Source: Alteraurantiacibacter hainanensis
GTDB taxonomy: Bacteria > Pseudomonadota > Alphaproteobacteria > Sphingomonadales > Sphingomonadaceae
Assembly (NCBI RefSeq): GCF_036321025.1
Contig: NZ_JAZAPB010000002.1
Span: 310,001 to 374,000, forward strand
Reading direction: 5' to 3'
Length of the DNA: 64,000 nucleotides
The first letter of the stretch is position 1, and the number at the start of each line of letters is the position of its first letter. The notes under the pieces are model-generated. The model was not told the origin of the DNA. It worked only from the letters and a program-made list of their open reading frames with translations, and ran no database searches. Made by a program: the position numbers and the translations under genes. Of the stretch, positions 8,681-15,734 are shown in pieces.

Positions 8681-9211
8681 ATGACCGGCGAAAGCGGCGC
8701 TGCACGCGATAGTGGAGCCAGCGTCCACCTGAACGAGACCAGCGACGTGGTGCTGCTGCACCGCCTGCTGAAGCTGACCAACCGGTTGATGGCGCCGTTT
8801 TCCACCCATCTTTCCCATCGCTACCGGATCAGCGTGAACGAGTTCCGCCTGCTGATGACCATCGGCGCGCTGGGGCGCACGGCCAGCCACGAGGTTGCCG
8901 AACTGACAGGCGTCAACGCCATGAGCGTGAGCCGCGCGGTCAGCGCGCTGCAGAAGCACGACCGGGTGGTGGTGGAAACCGACGAGGGCAACAGGCGGCG
9001 CAAGTGGCTGAGCCTCTCGGACGAGGGCCGCCGCCTTTACGAGATCATGCGCCCGCAGACGGAGACGGTGGCACACTACCTGTTTTCCGAGCTCGACAGC
9101 GCAGAGGTGGCGGGGTTTGCCAGCATCGTGGAAAGGCTGATCGAACGGCTGGACGCCAGCGATGAGCAGGGCAATTCGCTGTTCCTCGAACGCACCAAGC
9201 CGCAGGAGTAG
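8681..9211 (+). CDS. MarR family transcriptional regulator, likely local regulator of the cluster
   Basis: A 176-residue winged-helix protein of normal MarR length. After a short leader, a dimerisation helix (LLHRLLKLTNRLMAP) is followed by YRISVNEFRLLMTIG, the recognition region (SHEVAELTGVNAMSVSRAVSALQKHDRV) and the wing (NRRRKWLSLSDEGRRLYE). MarR proteins usually repress nearby catabolic genes and release DNA on binding a phenolic ligand. The ATG at 8681 has a GGGAGG ribosome binding site; an in-frame TTG upstream at 8627 lacks one and would overlap the palindrome. The next gene starts 2 bases after its stop, so they are co-transcribed. It is the only regulator inside the 7-19 kb cluster and thus the best candidate for binding the three shared palindromes. 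Confidence 0.9.
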   Translation: MTGESGAARDSGASVHLNETSDVVLLHRLLKLTNRLMAPFSTHLSHRYRISVNEFRLLMTIGALGRTASHEVAELTGVNAMSVSRAVSALQKHDRVVVETDEGNRRRKWLSLSDEGRRLYEIMRPQTETVAHYLFSELDSAEVAGFASIVERLIERLDASDEQGNSLFLERTKPQE

Positions 9212-9213
9212 AC

Positions 9214-9639
9214 ATGCACGACGAGACTCGCCGCGCGATAGAGGCCGACGTGACGCGTCTGATCCACGAATACGTGTGGGCGAACGATGCGCAGGACTGG
9301 CAGGCCTGCGCCGCGCTCTACACCGAGGATGCCGTGTTCCGCCGCCCCAGCGGGGGCGATCCGGTGGTGGGGCGCGAGGCAATCCTTGCCAGCTTCACCG
9401 CCCGTCCGCCGCGCGCGCAGCGGCACGTGATGGCGAACACCCTGGTCGAGGTGGTGAGCGAGAGCGAAGCCAGGGTGAAGAGCGTGATCGTGCTCTACAT
9501 GGGCGACGCCGCCGAGGATGGCCTGCCGGTGCAGGATCCGAAGTCTCCGCTGATCGGCACTTTCGAGGACAGGGTGGTGAAGACCGAAGACGGCTGGCGC
9601 TTTGCTGAACGGACCGGCGGGCTGGATTTCAGGCCGTAG
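9214..9639 (+). CDS. NTF2/SnoaL_4-like protein
   Basis: A 141-residue cytoplasmic protein of the NTF2-like superfamily. Its start has the ring-hydroxylating-dioxygenase beta-subunit/SnoaL_4 pattern (LIHEYVWANDAQDWQACAAL, YTEDAVFRRP) and it ends with GWRFAERTGGLDF. Such proteins act as small dehydratases, isomerases or binding proteins; no catalytic residues can be assigned safely. It is coupled to marR by a 2-base gap and ends 3 bases from the stop of the convergent transporter gene, so the locus is very compact. A role in handling an intermediate of the same pathway is inferred. Confidence 0.8.
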   Translation: MHDETRRAIEADVTRLIHEYVWANDAQDWQACAALYTEDAVFRRPSGGDPVVGREAILASFTARPPRAQRHVMANTLVEVVSESEARVKSVIVLYMGDAAEDGLPVQDPKSPLIGTFEDRVVKTEDGWRFAERTGGLDFRP

Positions 9640-9642
9640 GGT

Positions 9643-10866
9643 TTACGCCGTCGCGGGCGCGCCGACCTCGCGCCCGGCATCCCTCTCCTTCACTCGCAGG
9701 CCCAGCGGCACCAGCAGCGCCACCAGCGCGCAGATCGCGGCGGGTATCGCGGCGATGAGGAAAAAGGTTTGCGGACCCGCCTCGGCATCCAGCACGGCCT
9801 GTCCGATCAGCGGTCCGGCAAAGGCGCCCAGGCGCCCCACCATCACGCCCATGCCGATCGCGGTCGAGAGCAGGCGCGGCGCGAACAAATAGACGCACAG
9901 CCCCGGCAGAACCATGCCGCCCGCGCTCGCGCCGCCCACGCCGACGCACAGCAGCAGGGTCCACAGCGTGCGGTCGGGCGGAGAAAGGCCGACGGCGGCA
10001 AAGCACAGCGCCATCGCCGCGAACATCAGCACCAGGGTAAGGGTCTTGTTCCAGCGGTCGATGCCGAAACTGGCGGCAACGCCGATGCCGATACCGGCGA
10101 ACTGCACCACGCCCGAAACGCGGTCTGCCAGGTCCTGCTCGAACCCGGCCTGCGGCAGGATCGTGGGCAGCCAGCTGTTGAGCAGGTAGAGGTTCATGGC
10201 ATTGAACGCGAGCATGGCGGCGAAGACGGCGAAGGGGATGACCCAGGGCTGGCGCAGCAGCAGCACCTGCGGCGCGGAGGCCTTCTGCTGGCCATCGCCC
10301 GATTCCGGCACGCCGCCATCCAGCATCAGCCACAGCGCCGCGGCAAGGGCGATAGCCATCACGCCGGGTACGAAGAACAGGCCTCGCCAGCCGAAAGCGC
10401 CCACCACGTTGGGCGAGAGCACACCGGCAATGGCAATGCCCAGCGGGATGCCGGCGGAGACGACCGCCATGACCGTGGCGCGCAGCCTGTCGGGTGCGAG
10501 CTCCGCGGAAAGGGCGCTGACATTGGGCAGCGCCGCGCCCAGCGCCACGCCGGTAAGGCCGCGCCAGATCAGGAATTCCGTCACGGTGGTGGCGGTGGTG
10601 GTGCCGAGAGTGAACACGCCTGTCGCCAGCGCGCCTGCCACGATCAGCGCGCGCCGGCCGAAGCGGTCGCCAAACGGCGCCAGCAGCGCGCCGCCCACGC
10701 CGATGCCCACCAGCAGCGCGGTGAAGACCCAGCCGAAGCTGGCCGGCTCCAGCCCCAGCGCCTCGTCCAGGCGCGCCACGGCAAGGCCCATGGCGGCAAT
10801 GTCGTAGCCCTCCATCACGAAGATCCCGGCCAGCAGGACGAGCGAGGCGATGGTGCGGTTGGTCAA
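9643..10866 (-). CDS. MFS transporter, aromatic acid:H+ symporter (AAHS) type
   Basis: A 407-residue permease with twelve predicted membrane helices. The first helix carries GYDIAAMG (Asp22), the position of the charged DGYD motif of AAHS carriers such as PcaK and BenK. The loop between helices 2 and 3 has the MFS signature GDRFGRR, and RLGAFAGPLIG occurs near helix 11. The family imports protocatechuate, benzoate, vanillate and related acids with protons; the exact substrate is not visible. It is the second gene of an operon: its ATG lies 9 bases downstream of the stop of the paralogous secreted/NTF2-type gene, whose promoter contains predicted operator 2. This is the strongest hint that the cluster handles an aromatic acid. 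Confidence 0.85.
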   Translation of the reverse strand: MTNRTIASLVLLAGIFVMEGYDIAAMGLAVARLDEALGLEPASFGWVFTALLVGIGVGGALLAPFGDRFGRRALIVAGALATGVFTLGTTTATTVTEFLIWRGLTGVALGAALPNVSALSAELAPDRLRATVMAVVSAGIPLGIAIAGVLSPNVVGAFGWRGLFFVPGVMAIALAAALWLMLDGGVPESGDGQQKASAPQVLLLRQPWVIPFAVFAAMLAFNAMNLYLLNSWLPTILPQAGFEQDLADRVSGVVQFAGIGIGVAASFGIDRWNKTLTLVLMFAAMALCFAAVGLSPPDRTLWTLLLCVGVGGASAGGMVLPGLCVYLFAPRLLSTAIGMGVMVGRLGAFAGPLIGQAVLDAEAGPQTFFLIAAIPAAICALVALLVPLGLRVKERDAGREVGAPATA

Positions 10867-10875
10867 CGGAGTACC

Positions 10876-11775
10876 TCAGGCAACACGGTGGAGGCCTCCC
10901 TCGCCGACAAGACTGGCATCGCGCGTGTCCCACGGGCTGGGCATGCGATAGGGCACGGTCAGGAAATTGGCTTCCACCTGCTCGATCGCGCCCTCGCGGA
11001 TGCGGAAGGCCTCGGCGAGGTAGTAGCTGTGCGGGCGGCGCACCGGGCTCGTCGCGGTCTCGCCGTTGGTCAGAGTGTATTCGCCCACCCCGCCCGAATG
11101 ATCGATGAAGCCATAGGCCAGCACGATCCCGCGCTCGGTATCCACCAGCGGAAAGCGGCGGGCGCGCAGGTCGTCGTCGTAGCGATACCAGCCCAATGCG
11201 AACTGCTCCTCGCAGCCCATGCGGGCAACGGGCAGGGGGAAGTCGGCATTGTTGGTGGTCTGCACCCCGTTTTCAACGCGGTTGCAGTGCGGCCAGAACT
11301 TCGTGGCTATCGTGCCGTCGTTGCGCTCGATCGTCTCGAAATAGCCGTTGGCGACGCGCACCAGTTCCTCGCGGGTGGAGCGGGCATCGTCCGCCACCAG
11401 CGCTTCCATCACCGGCTTGCGCTCGAAATGCTGCGGGCCGAAGGGAAAGCCCTCGTCCTTGTTGCGCGCCACGACGGTCTCGATGCCGATGATCTGGCCG
11501 CCTGACACTTCCAGCCGGATGCAGGCGGGGTTGAGCGCGTCGGTTTCCTCCACGGCGGTGAACACGGCCACCTGCCCCCGCGCGGGTTCGGCGAAGCGCA
11601 GGTCGTATTCGTGGCGGGCGGTGATGGTGTTCCACACGCCGTCGCCCACGGCCAGCACCACGTTGTTCTCGGTATTGAAGGCCCCTGCCGCGATGGGCGC
11701 GGCGGAGGGATCGCGCGCTGCCAGCGCTGCCAGGTAGGCATCCAGAACGCCGTACAATTCCTCGCGTGACGCCAA
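10876..11775 (-). CDS. Protein of unknown function, paralogue of 2952-3920, with TTG start
   Basis: A 299-residue protein. I place the start at a TTG (11775), since a GGGAGAGGG ribosome binding site lies right before it and upstream frame extensions would run through the predicted operator at 11820. Unlike its paralogue at 2952-3920 it has no signal peptide and so is probably cytoplasmic. The shared layout is an N-terminal DAYLAALAARDPSA helix, AEPARGQVAVFTAVEE, then a second half with HCNRVENGVQTTN, MGCEEQFALGWY and FPLVDTERGIVLAYGF. The second half also resembles an NTF2-like fold (YYLAEAFRIREGAIEQVEANF). The function is unknown. Its place in front of an aromatic-acid transporter suggests binding or conversion of the imported compound. 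Confidence 0.75.
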   Translation of the reverse strand: MASREELYGVLDAYLAALAARDPSAAPIAAGAFNTENNVVLAVGDGVWNTITARHEYDLRFAEPARGQVAVFTAVEETDALNPACIRLEVSGGQIIGIETVVARNKDEGFPFGPQHFERKPVMEALVADDARSTREELVRVANGYFETIERNDGTIATKFWPHCNRVENGVQTTNNADFPLPVARMGCEEQFALGWYRYDDDLRARRFPLVDTERGIVLAYGFIDHSGGVGEYTLTNGETATSPVRRPHSYYLAEAFRIREGAIEQVEANFLTVPYRMPSPWDTRDASLVGEGGLHRVA

Positions 11776-11819
11776 GACCCTCTCCCTTCGCTTGACTCGT
11801 AGCCGTGCTAGCTGAAAAG

Positions 11820-11831
11820 TAACGGGCGTTA
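11820..11831. promoter_or_regulatory. Predicted MarR operator 2 (TAAC-N4-GTTA)
   Basis: TAACGGGCGTTA sits almost exactly between two divergent starts, 45 bases from the TTG at 11775 and 43 bases from the ATG at 11874. It is palindromic over 10 of 12 positions (TAACG/CGTTA) and matches the sites at 8621 and 14761. Confidence 0.6.
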
Positions 11832-11873
11832 AAGTCACGCTGCGAAATGCGCGTGGGGAGAGGGACGAAATTG

Positions 11874-13436
11874 ATGGCGGATGCACCGCTTGCACCGGGA
11901 ATGTCGGCCGCGCGCCTGGACGAGGCGCGCCGCGCGCTGGAAGCCGCCATCGGCGCGGACAAGTGCTTTTTCGAGCCGCTGGATCGCACGTCCTACCAGG
12001 ACAAGTTCGCCGTGGACGATGCGGCGCATCACCCGGCAGGGGCTGTCGCGCCGGATACCGTGGAGGAAATCCAGGCGGTGGTGCGCGTGGCCAACGAATA
12101 CCGACTGCCGCTATTCCCCATCGCGCGCGGCAAGAACCTGGGATACGGCGGCAGCGCGCCGGTGCTGGCTGGCAGCGTGGTGCTCGACCTGTCGCGCATG
12201 AAGAAGATCGAGTTCGACGAGGAACTGGGCACCGTGCTGCTGGAGCCCGGCGTCGGCTTCTACGACCTTTACGACTACGTGCAGCGCAACAACCTGCCCT
12301 ACTGGCTTTCGACCCCCGGCAACAGCTGGGGGTCGGTGATGGGCAACGCGCTGGATCGCGGCGTGGGCTACACCCCCTATGGCGAGCACACCAAGAACAT
12401 CTGCGGGCTGGAAGTCGTGCTGGCCAATGGCGAGGTGGTGCGCACCGGCATGGGCGCGTTCAGCGGCGCGCCGACCTGGCAGGCCTATCCCTTCGGTTTC
12501 GGCCCCGGCTGGGACCAGATGTTCGTGCAGTCGAACTTCGGCATCGTCACCAAGATGGGCATGTGGATGATGCCGGAGCCGGAAAGCCTGATGGGCATGG
12601 ATGTCGAATTCGACCGGCCCGAAGATCTGAAGGTGATGGTGGATACCATCGCGCCGCTGCGCCGCGAACGGCTGCTGACCCAGTCGCCCAGCATCGGCAA
12701 CTGGATGCGCGCCGCCGCGGTGCTGACCACGCGCGACCAGTGGACCGACGAACCCGGCGCGCTGTCCGATTCCGTGATCGACGCGATCCGCCGCCAGTTC
12801 AACATCGGCTGGTGGGGCGTGTCCTTGCGCCTCTATGGCCGGGAAGACGTGAACAAGGCGGCCTACAAGGTGCTGGAAGAGGCCATGGGCAACGCCGGCC
12901 CCATGTCGATCCGCCCCACGAGCTGGCGCAAGGGAGAGCCGCTGGAATATACCGGCTGGACCGGCACGCCGATGACGTTCCCGATGCAGAACGTGAACTG
13001 GTACGGCGGGCGGGGCGGACATATCGGTTTCTCGCCCATCATCCCGCAGGATGGCGACGCCGCGCTGGCGCAGTTCCGCCGCACCTATGCCCGCTACCAG
13101 GAATACGGAATGGACTACCAGGGCAGCTTTGCCTTCGGGGAACGGCACCTGACCAACGTCAACGCGATGATCTTCAACAAGGACGATCCCGCCATGATGG
13201 CCAAGGTCGACCCGTTCTTCCGCACGCTGGTGGCCGACGCCAAGGAGCAGGGCTATGGCGAGTATCGCACGCATCTCGATTACATGGACCTTGTCGCGAA
13301 CACCTATGACTGGGGCGGCGGCTCGCTGCACCGCATGAACGAGGCGGTGAAGGACGCGCTCGACCCCAACGGCATCATCGCGCCGGGCAAGAGCGGTATC
13401 TGGGGCAACAACCGGCGCAATGGAGGTGCGGCATGA
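11874..13436 (+). CDS. FAD-dependent phenol-oxidising flavoprotein, VAO / 4-cresol dehydrogenase family
   Basis: A 520-residue protein with the PCMH-type FAD-binding domain in the N-terminal half (GKNLGYGGSAPVLAGSVVLDL near 87-106; MGNALDRGVGYTPYGEH near 156-172) and the VAO-type cap and C-terminal domain (RTHLDYMDLVANTYDW, DPNGIIAPGKSGIWG). The family oxidises or hydroxylates para-alkylphenols: vanillyl alcohol, 4-cresol, eugenol. The ATG at 11874 follows a GGGGAGAGGG site; the ATG at 11847 is less well placed. The stop overlaps the start of a cytochrome c gene (ATGA), as expected for a flavocytochrome of the 4-cresol or eugenol hydroxylase type. Residues used for covalent FAD attachment in known members seem absent (Thr427/Asn428 and Val374). 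There is no signal peptide of its own. Confidence 0.87.
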   Translation: MADAPLAPGMSAARLDEARRALEAAIGADKCFFEPLDRTSYQDKFAVDDAAHHPAGAVAPDTVEEIQAVVRVANEYRLPLFPIARGKNLGYGGSAPVLAGSVVLDLSRMKKIEFDEELGTVLLEPGVGFYDLYDYVQRNNLPYWLSTPGNSWGSVMGNALDRGVGYTPYGEHTKNICGLEVVLANGEVVRTGMGAFSGAPTWQAYPFGFGPGWDQMFVQSNFGIVTKMGMWMMPEPESLMGMDVEFDRPEDLKVMVDTIAPLRRERLLTQSPSIGNWMRAAAVLTTRDQWTDEPGALSDSVIDAIRRQFNIGWWGVSLRLYGREDVNKAAYKVLEEAMGNAGPMSIRPTSWRKGEPLEYTGWTGTPMTFPMQNVNWYGGRGGHIGFSPIIPQDGDAALAQFRRTYARYQEYGMDYQGSFAFGERHLTNVNAMIFNKDDPAMMAKVDPFFRTLVADAKEQGYGEYRTHLDYMDLVANTYDWGGGSLHRMNEAVKDALDPNGIIAPGKSGIWGNNRRNGGAA

Positions 13437-13873
13437 ATTTTCATCGTCAGCACGGCATGAGAATTCTGCTGGCCTCGGTGCTGCTGGCCGCGGGTTCCGT
13501 CGCCTATGCCCAGAGCGGCGCGGGCGTTTCGGACGAGGCGGAGGAAGCCGTCGAAACGCAAGCCGGACCGCCGCCCATGCCGCAGCCTGTCACCCTGGCG
13601 AAGCGCCCCGGCGCGACCGGCGGGGAGGCGCTGTATGTCGAATACTGCGCGATGTGCCACAACGCCAACGGCATGGGCACGGGGCTTCTGGCCCGCCGCC
13701 GCGATGATGCCTTGCTGGAAGAGCGCGGCGATCTTGCCGCGGCCTTCGTGGTCGTCGCCGCTCGCAACGGGATCGGCAACATGCCGCCGGTGCCGCGCGG
13801 CGAACTGTCCGACGCGGACTTGCAGGCAATCGCCGAGTACCTTGCCGCCGGACCGCACGAGATCGCGCCATGA
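13433..13873 (+). CDS. c-type cytochrome, partner of the flavoprotein
   Basis: A 146-residue exported cytochrome. A signal peptide is followed by a Gln/Ala/Pro-rich spacer, the heme site CAMCH (Cys72, Cys75, His76) and the likely axial Met117 in GNMPPVP. The class I cytochrome domain spans about residues 60-140. It overlaps the flavoprotein stop by 4 bases and the next start by 4 bases, so the three genes are translationally coupled. By analogy with 4-cresol dehydrogenase (PchF/PchC) and eugenol hydroxylase it should accept electrons from the flavin and pass them to the respiratory chain in the periplasm. Since the flavoprotein shows no signal peptide, how the pair meets is an open question. 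Confidence 0.85.
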   Translation: MNFHRQHGMRILLASVLLAAGSVAYAQSGAGVSDEAEEAVETQAGPPPMPQPVTLAKRPGATGGEALYVEYCAMCHNANGMGTGLLARRRDDALLEERGDLAAAFVVVAARNGIGNMPPVPRGELSDADLQAIAEYLAAGPHEIAP

Positions 13874-14235
13874 AGCTGACCCGGCGCACCTTGCTGGCAG
13901 GTGTGGCGGCCATTCCCGCCGTGCTGGGGCTGGACCGCCTTTCCGCAGCCACTCCGATCGCAGGCTCGGTGTTCCTGTTCGACGCGAGCCTTCCCGAGGC
14001 CACCTCTCGTCGCACCGCCGCTGTCGAGGCGGGGCAGCAGGCGAGGGCGATCGAAGGCGACTGCATCCGCTTCGCGCGTGAGGTCGTGGCATCGGGTCCC
14101 GCCATCATTCACGGATGGAGCAGGCAGGCCGACGCCCTGCTGATCGAGGAAGTGGCCGCCGAGGCGGGCTATCGCCGCGAAGGCGTGAGGGTGGAAGGCG
14201 CGGCAATTACGTGGATGCTCGTCCGCCGCACCTGA
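13870..14235 (+). CDS. Tat-exported small protein of unknown function
   Basis: A 121-residue protein with a twin-arginine leader (KLTRRTLLAGVAAIPAVLG, RR at residues 5-6). The mature domain begins with GSVFLFDASLPEA and ends in AAITWMLVRR. I do not recognise the family. It has no cysteines or metal motif in the mature part, so export by Tat may mean it folds or binds a partner in the cytoplasm first. One possibility is that it escorts the leaderless flavoprotein of the same operon through Tat, as hitchhiker subunits do; this is inference from the 4-base coupling only. Its stop lies directly next to the stop of the convergent NTF2-like gene. Confidence 0.7.
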   Translation: MKLTRRTLLAGVAAIPAVLGLDRLSAATPIAGSVFLFDASLPEATSRRTAAVEAGQQARAIEGDCIRFAREVVASGPAIIHGWSRQADALLIEEVAAEAGYRREGVRVEGAAITWMLVRRT

Positions 14236-14730
14236 TTACTTTCGGATCTTGAGCGACTCGGGCCGCTTGCGCGGTTTCCAGTCCCCGTGGCCGGGGAAGC
14301 GCTCGAGCACCTGCCCATCCCACAGTCGCACCAGGCGCGTGCGGAAGCGCCACTTGCCGTTCGCACCCTTCACCGCGTGATCGTCATACCAGCCGCAGAA
14401 GCGCAATTCGTAGGGCGGTTCACCGTGACATTCGGTGACGAAGGCGAAGCCGCGCATCCTGACGCTGCCGTCGTCCTGCGGGAAATACTGCACCTGGGTG
14501 ACGTGATGCTGTCGACCGGGAAAGCCGGGCGCGCCCGCGTAGTGCGCCATCAGGCCGCGAATACCTTCGTGCCCGTGCCAGATGTCCGGGTCCTCGAACA
14601 CCTCCTCGCGCATCTCGCAGTCTTCGGTAAAGCATTCCACCAGGCCATCGGCATCGCCGGTATCCAGTGCCCAGCTGTAGGCGGCAATCAGGTCCTGCAG
14701 GCCAAGCCGGTCCTCTATCGAGAGCGTCAT
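14236..14730 (-). CDS. NTF2/SnoaL_4-like protein
   Basis: A 164-residue protein. The ATG at 14730 follows a very strong GGAGGGGAGGAG ribosome binding site. The sequence shows the SnoaL_4 pattern: DRLGLQDLIAAYSWALDTGDADGLVECFTED, then HGHEGIRGLMAHYAG, RQHHVTQVQYF and a terminal GKWRFRTRLVRLWDG. The conserved His pair in RQHHV is typical of the subgroup near ring-modifying dioxygenases. It is divergent from the NmrA-like reductase gene, with predicted operator 3 between the starts, so it should share the MarR control. The reaction is unknown. No signal peptide. Confidence 0.8.
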   Translation of the reverse strand: MTLSIEDRLGLQDLIAAYSWALDTGDADGLVECFTEDCEMREEVFEDPDIWHGHEGIRGLMAHYAGAPGFPGRQHHVTQVQYFPQDDGSVRMRGFAFVTECHGEPPYELRFCGWYDDHAVKGANGKWRFRTRLVRLWDGQVLERFPGHGDWKPRKRPESLKIRK

Positions 14731-14760
14731 GTGCTCCTCCCCTCCGTGTTGCGCCAATCG

Positions 14761-14772
14761 TAACAGTCGTTA
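14761..14772. promoter_or_regulatory. Predicted MarR operator 3 (TAAC-N4-GTTA)
   Basis: TAACAGTCGTTA lies in the 95-base gap between the divergent NTF2-like gene (start 14730) and the NmrA-like/PQQ dehydrogenase/aldehyde dehydrogenase operon (start 14826). It is the third copy of the motif in 6.2 kb. Six bases downstream is TTGGCAAGCGG (14778-14788), which also occurs in the palindrome at 38811. Confidence 0.6.
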
Positions 14773-14825
14773 TGATGTTGGCAAGCGGTGAAGGCTCACG
14801 AACTTGCCGCGATGGGAGAGAAGAC

Positions 14826-15734
14826 TTGGCGAAAATCATCGTATCCGGCGCGTCCGGCCAGTTCGGCCATGCCGCCGCATCGCAATTGCTGGACTTGGGC
14901 GAGGACGTGATCGCCCTGTCGCGCAACGTCGACAAGCTGGGCGACCTGGCGGAGCGCGGCGCCGACGTGCGCGAGGCGGACTTCGACAGTCCGGACGGAC
15001 TGGAAGAGGCGATGGCGGGCGGCGACAAGCTGCTGCTGATTTCTACGACCATGGTGGGCCAGCGCCCGCGCCAGCATGGCAACGCCATCGATGCGGCCAA
15101 GGGCGCCGGGGTGAAGCACATTGTCTACACATCCATCATCGACGGCGGAAATCCTGACCATCCGGCGGTCGAGCAGCACGATCACTACGCCACCGAGCAG
15201 CTTCTGAAACAGTCCGGCCTGGCCTGGACGATCCTTTACAACAGCCAGTATTCCGAGGCGATCGCCACGGCCATGGTCGTGCCAGCACTGATCGCCGGAT
15301 CGAAGCCCGACAACTGCGGCACCGGCAAGATCGCCTTCGTCAGCCGCGATGACTGCGTGGCGACGGCGGTCGGCGTGCTGACGCAGGACGGGCACGAGAA
15401 CAAGGCCTACACCGTGACCGGCCCTGAACTGCTGACCGTTCCCGAGGCGATGGACATGGCCGCCGGGATGGCAGGCAAGCCCATCGAGGTGATCCACGTC
15501 GACGACGAGGGAATGTACCAGTATTTCGATTCCATCGGCGCGGTGCGCAAGGCGGAGGATCTGACGCCCGACACGCCGATCCCGTGGGCGAGCGAAGGCA
15601 TGGTGACGTTCGGCCAGGCCATCCGCGAAGGCTATTTCGACGTCATCACCGACGACGTGGAGCGCATCACCGGACGCAAGCCGCGCACGCTGCGCTCGGT
15701 CTTCGAACAGCACCAGGGGGCATGGCCGCAATGA
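14826..15734 (+). CDS. NmrA-like NAD(P)-binding oxidoreductase (TTG start)
   Basis: A 302-residue atypical short-chain dehydrogenase. The nucleotide-binding motif GASGQFG (residues 8-14) follows the first strand, followed by VIALSRNVDKL and VKHIVYTSIIDGG. No Ser-Tyr-Lys catalytic triad is apparent, which is typical of the NmrA/quinone oxidoreductase 2 (QorB) group. Members reduce quinones or act as redox sensors. The start is a TTG at 14826 with a GGGAGAG site before it; no ATG or GTG is better placed. Its stop overlaps the ATG of the PQQ dehydrogenase (ATGA), so it leads an operon with the PQQ dehydrogenase and aldehyde dehydrogenase. It may reduce a quinoid intermediate of the same pathway. 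Confidence 0.78.
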   Translation: MAKIIVSGASGQFGHAAASQLLDLGEDVIALSRNVDKLGDLAERGADVREADFDSPDGLEEAMAGGDKLLLISTTMVGQRPRQHGNAIDAAKGAGVKHIVYTSIIDGGNPDHPAVEQHDHYATEQLLKQSGLAWTILYNSQYSEAIATAMVVPALIAGSKPDNCGTGKIAFVSRDDCVATAVGVLTQDGHENKAYTVTGPELLTVPEAMDMAAGMAGKPIEVIHVDDEGMYQYFDSIGAVRKAEDLTPDTPIPWASEGMVTFGQAIREGYFDVITDDVERITGRKPRTLRSVFEQHQGAWPQ

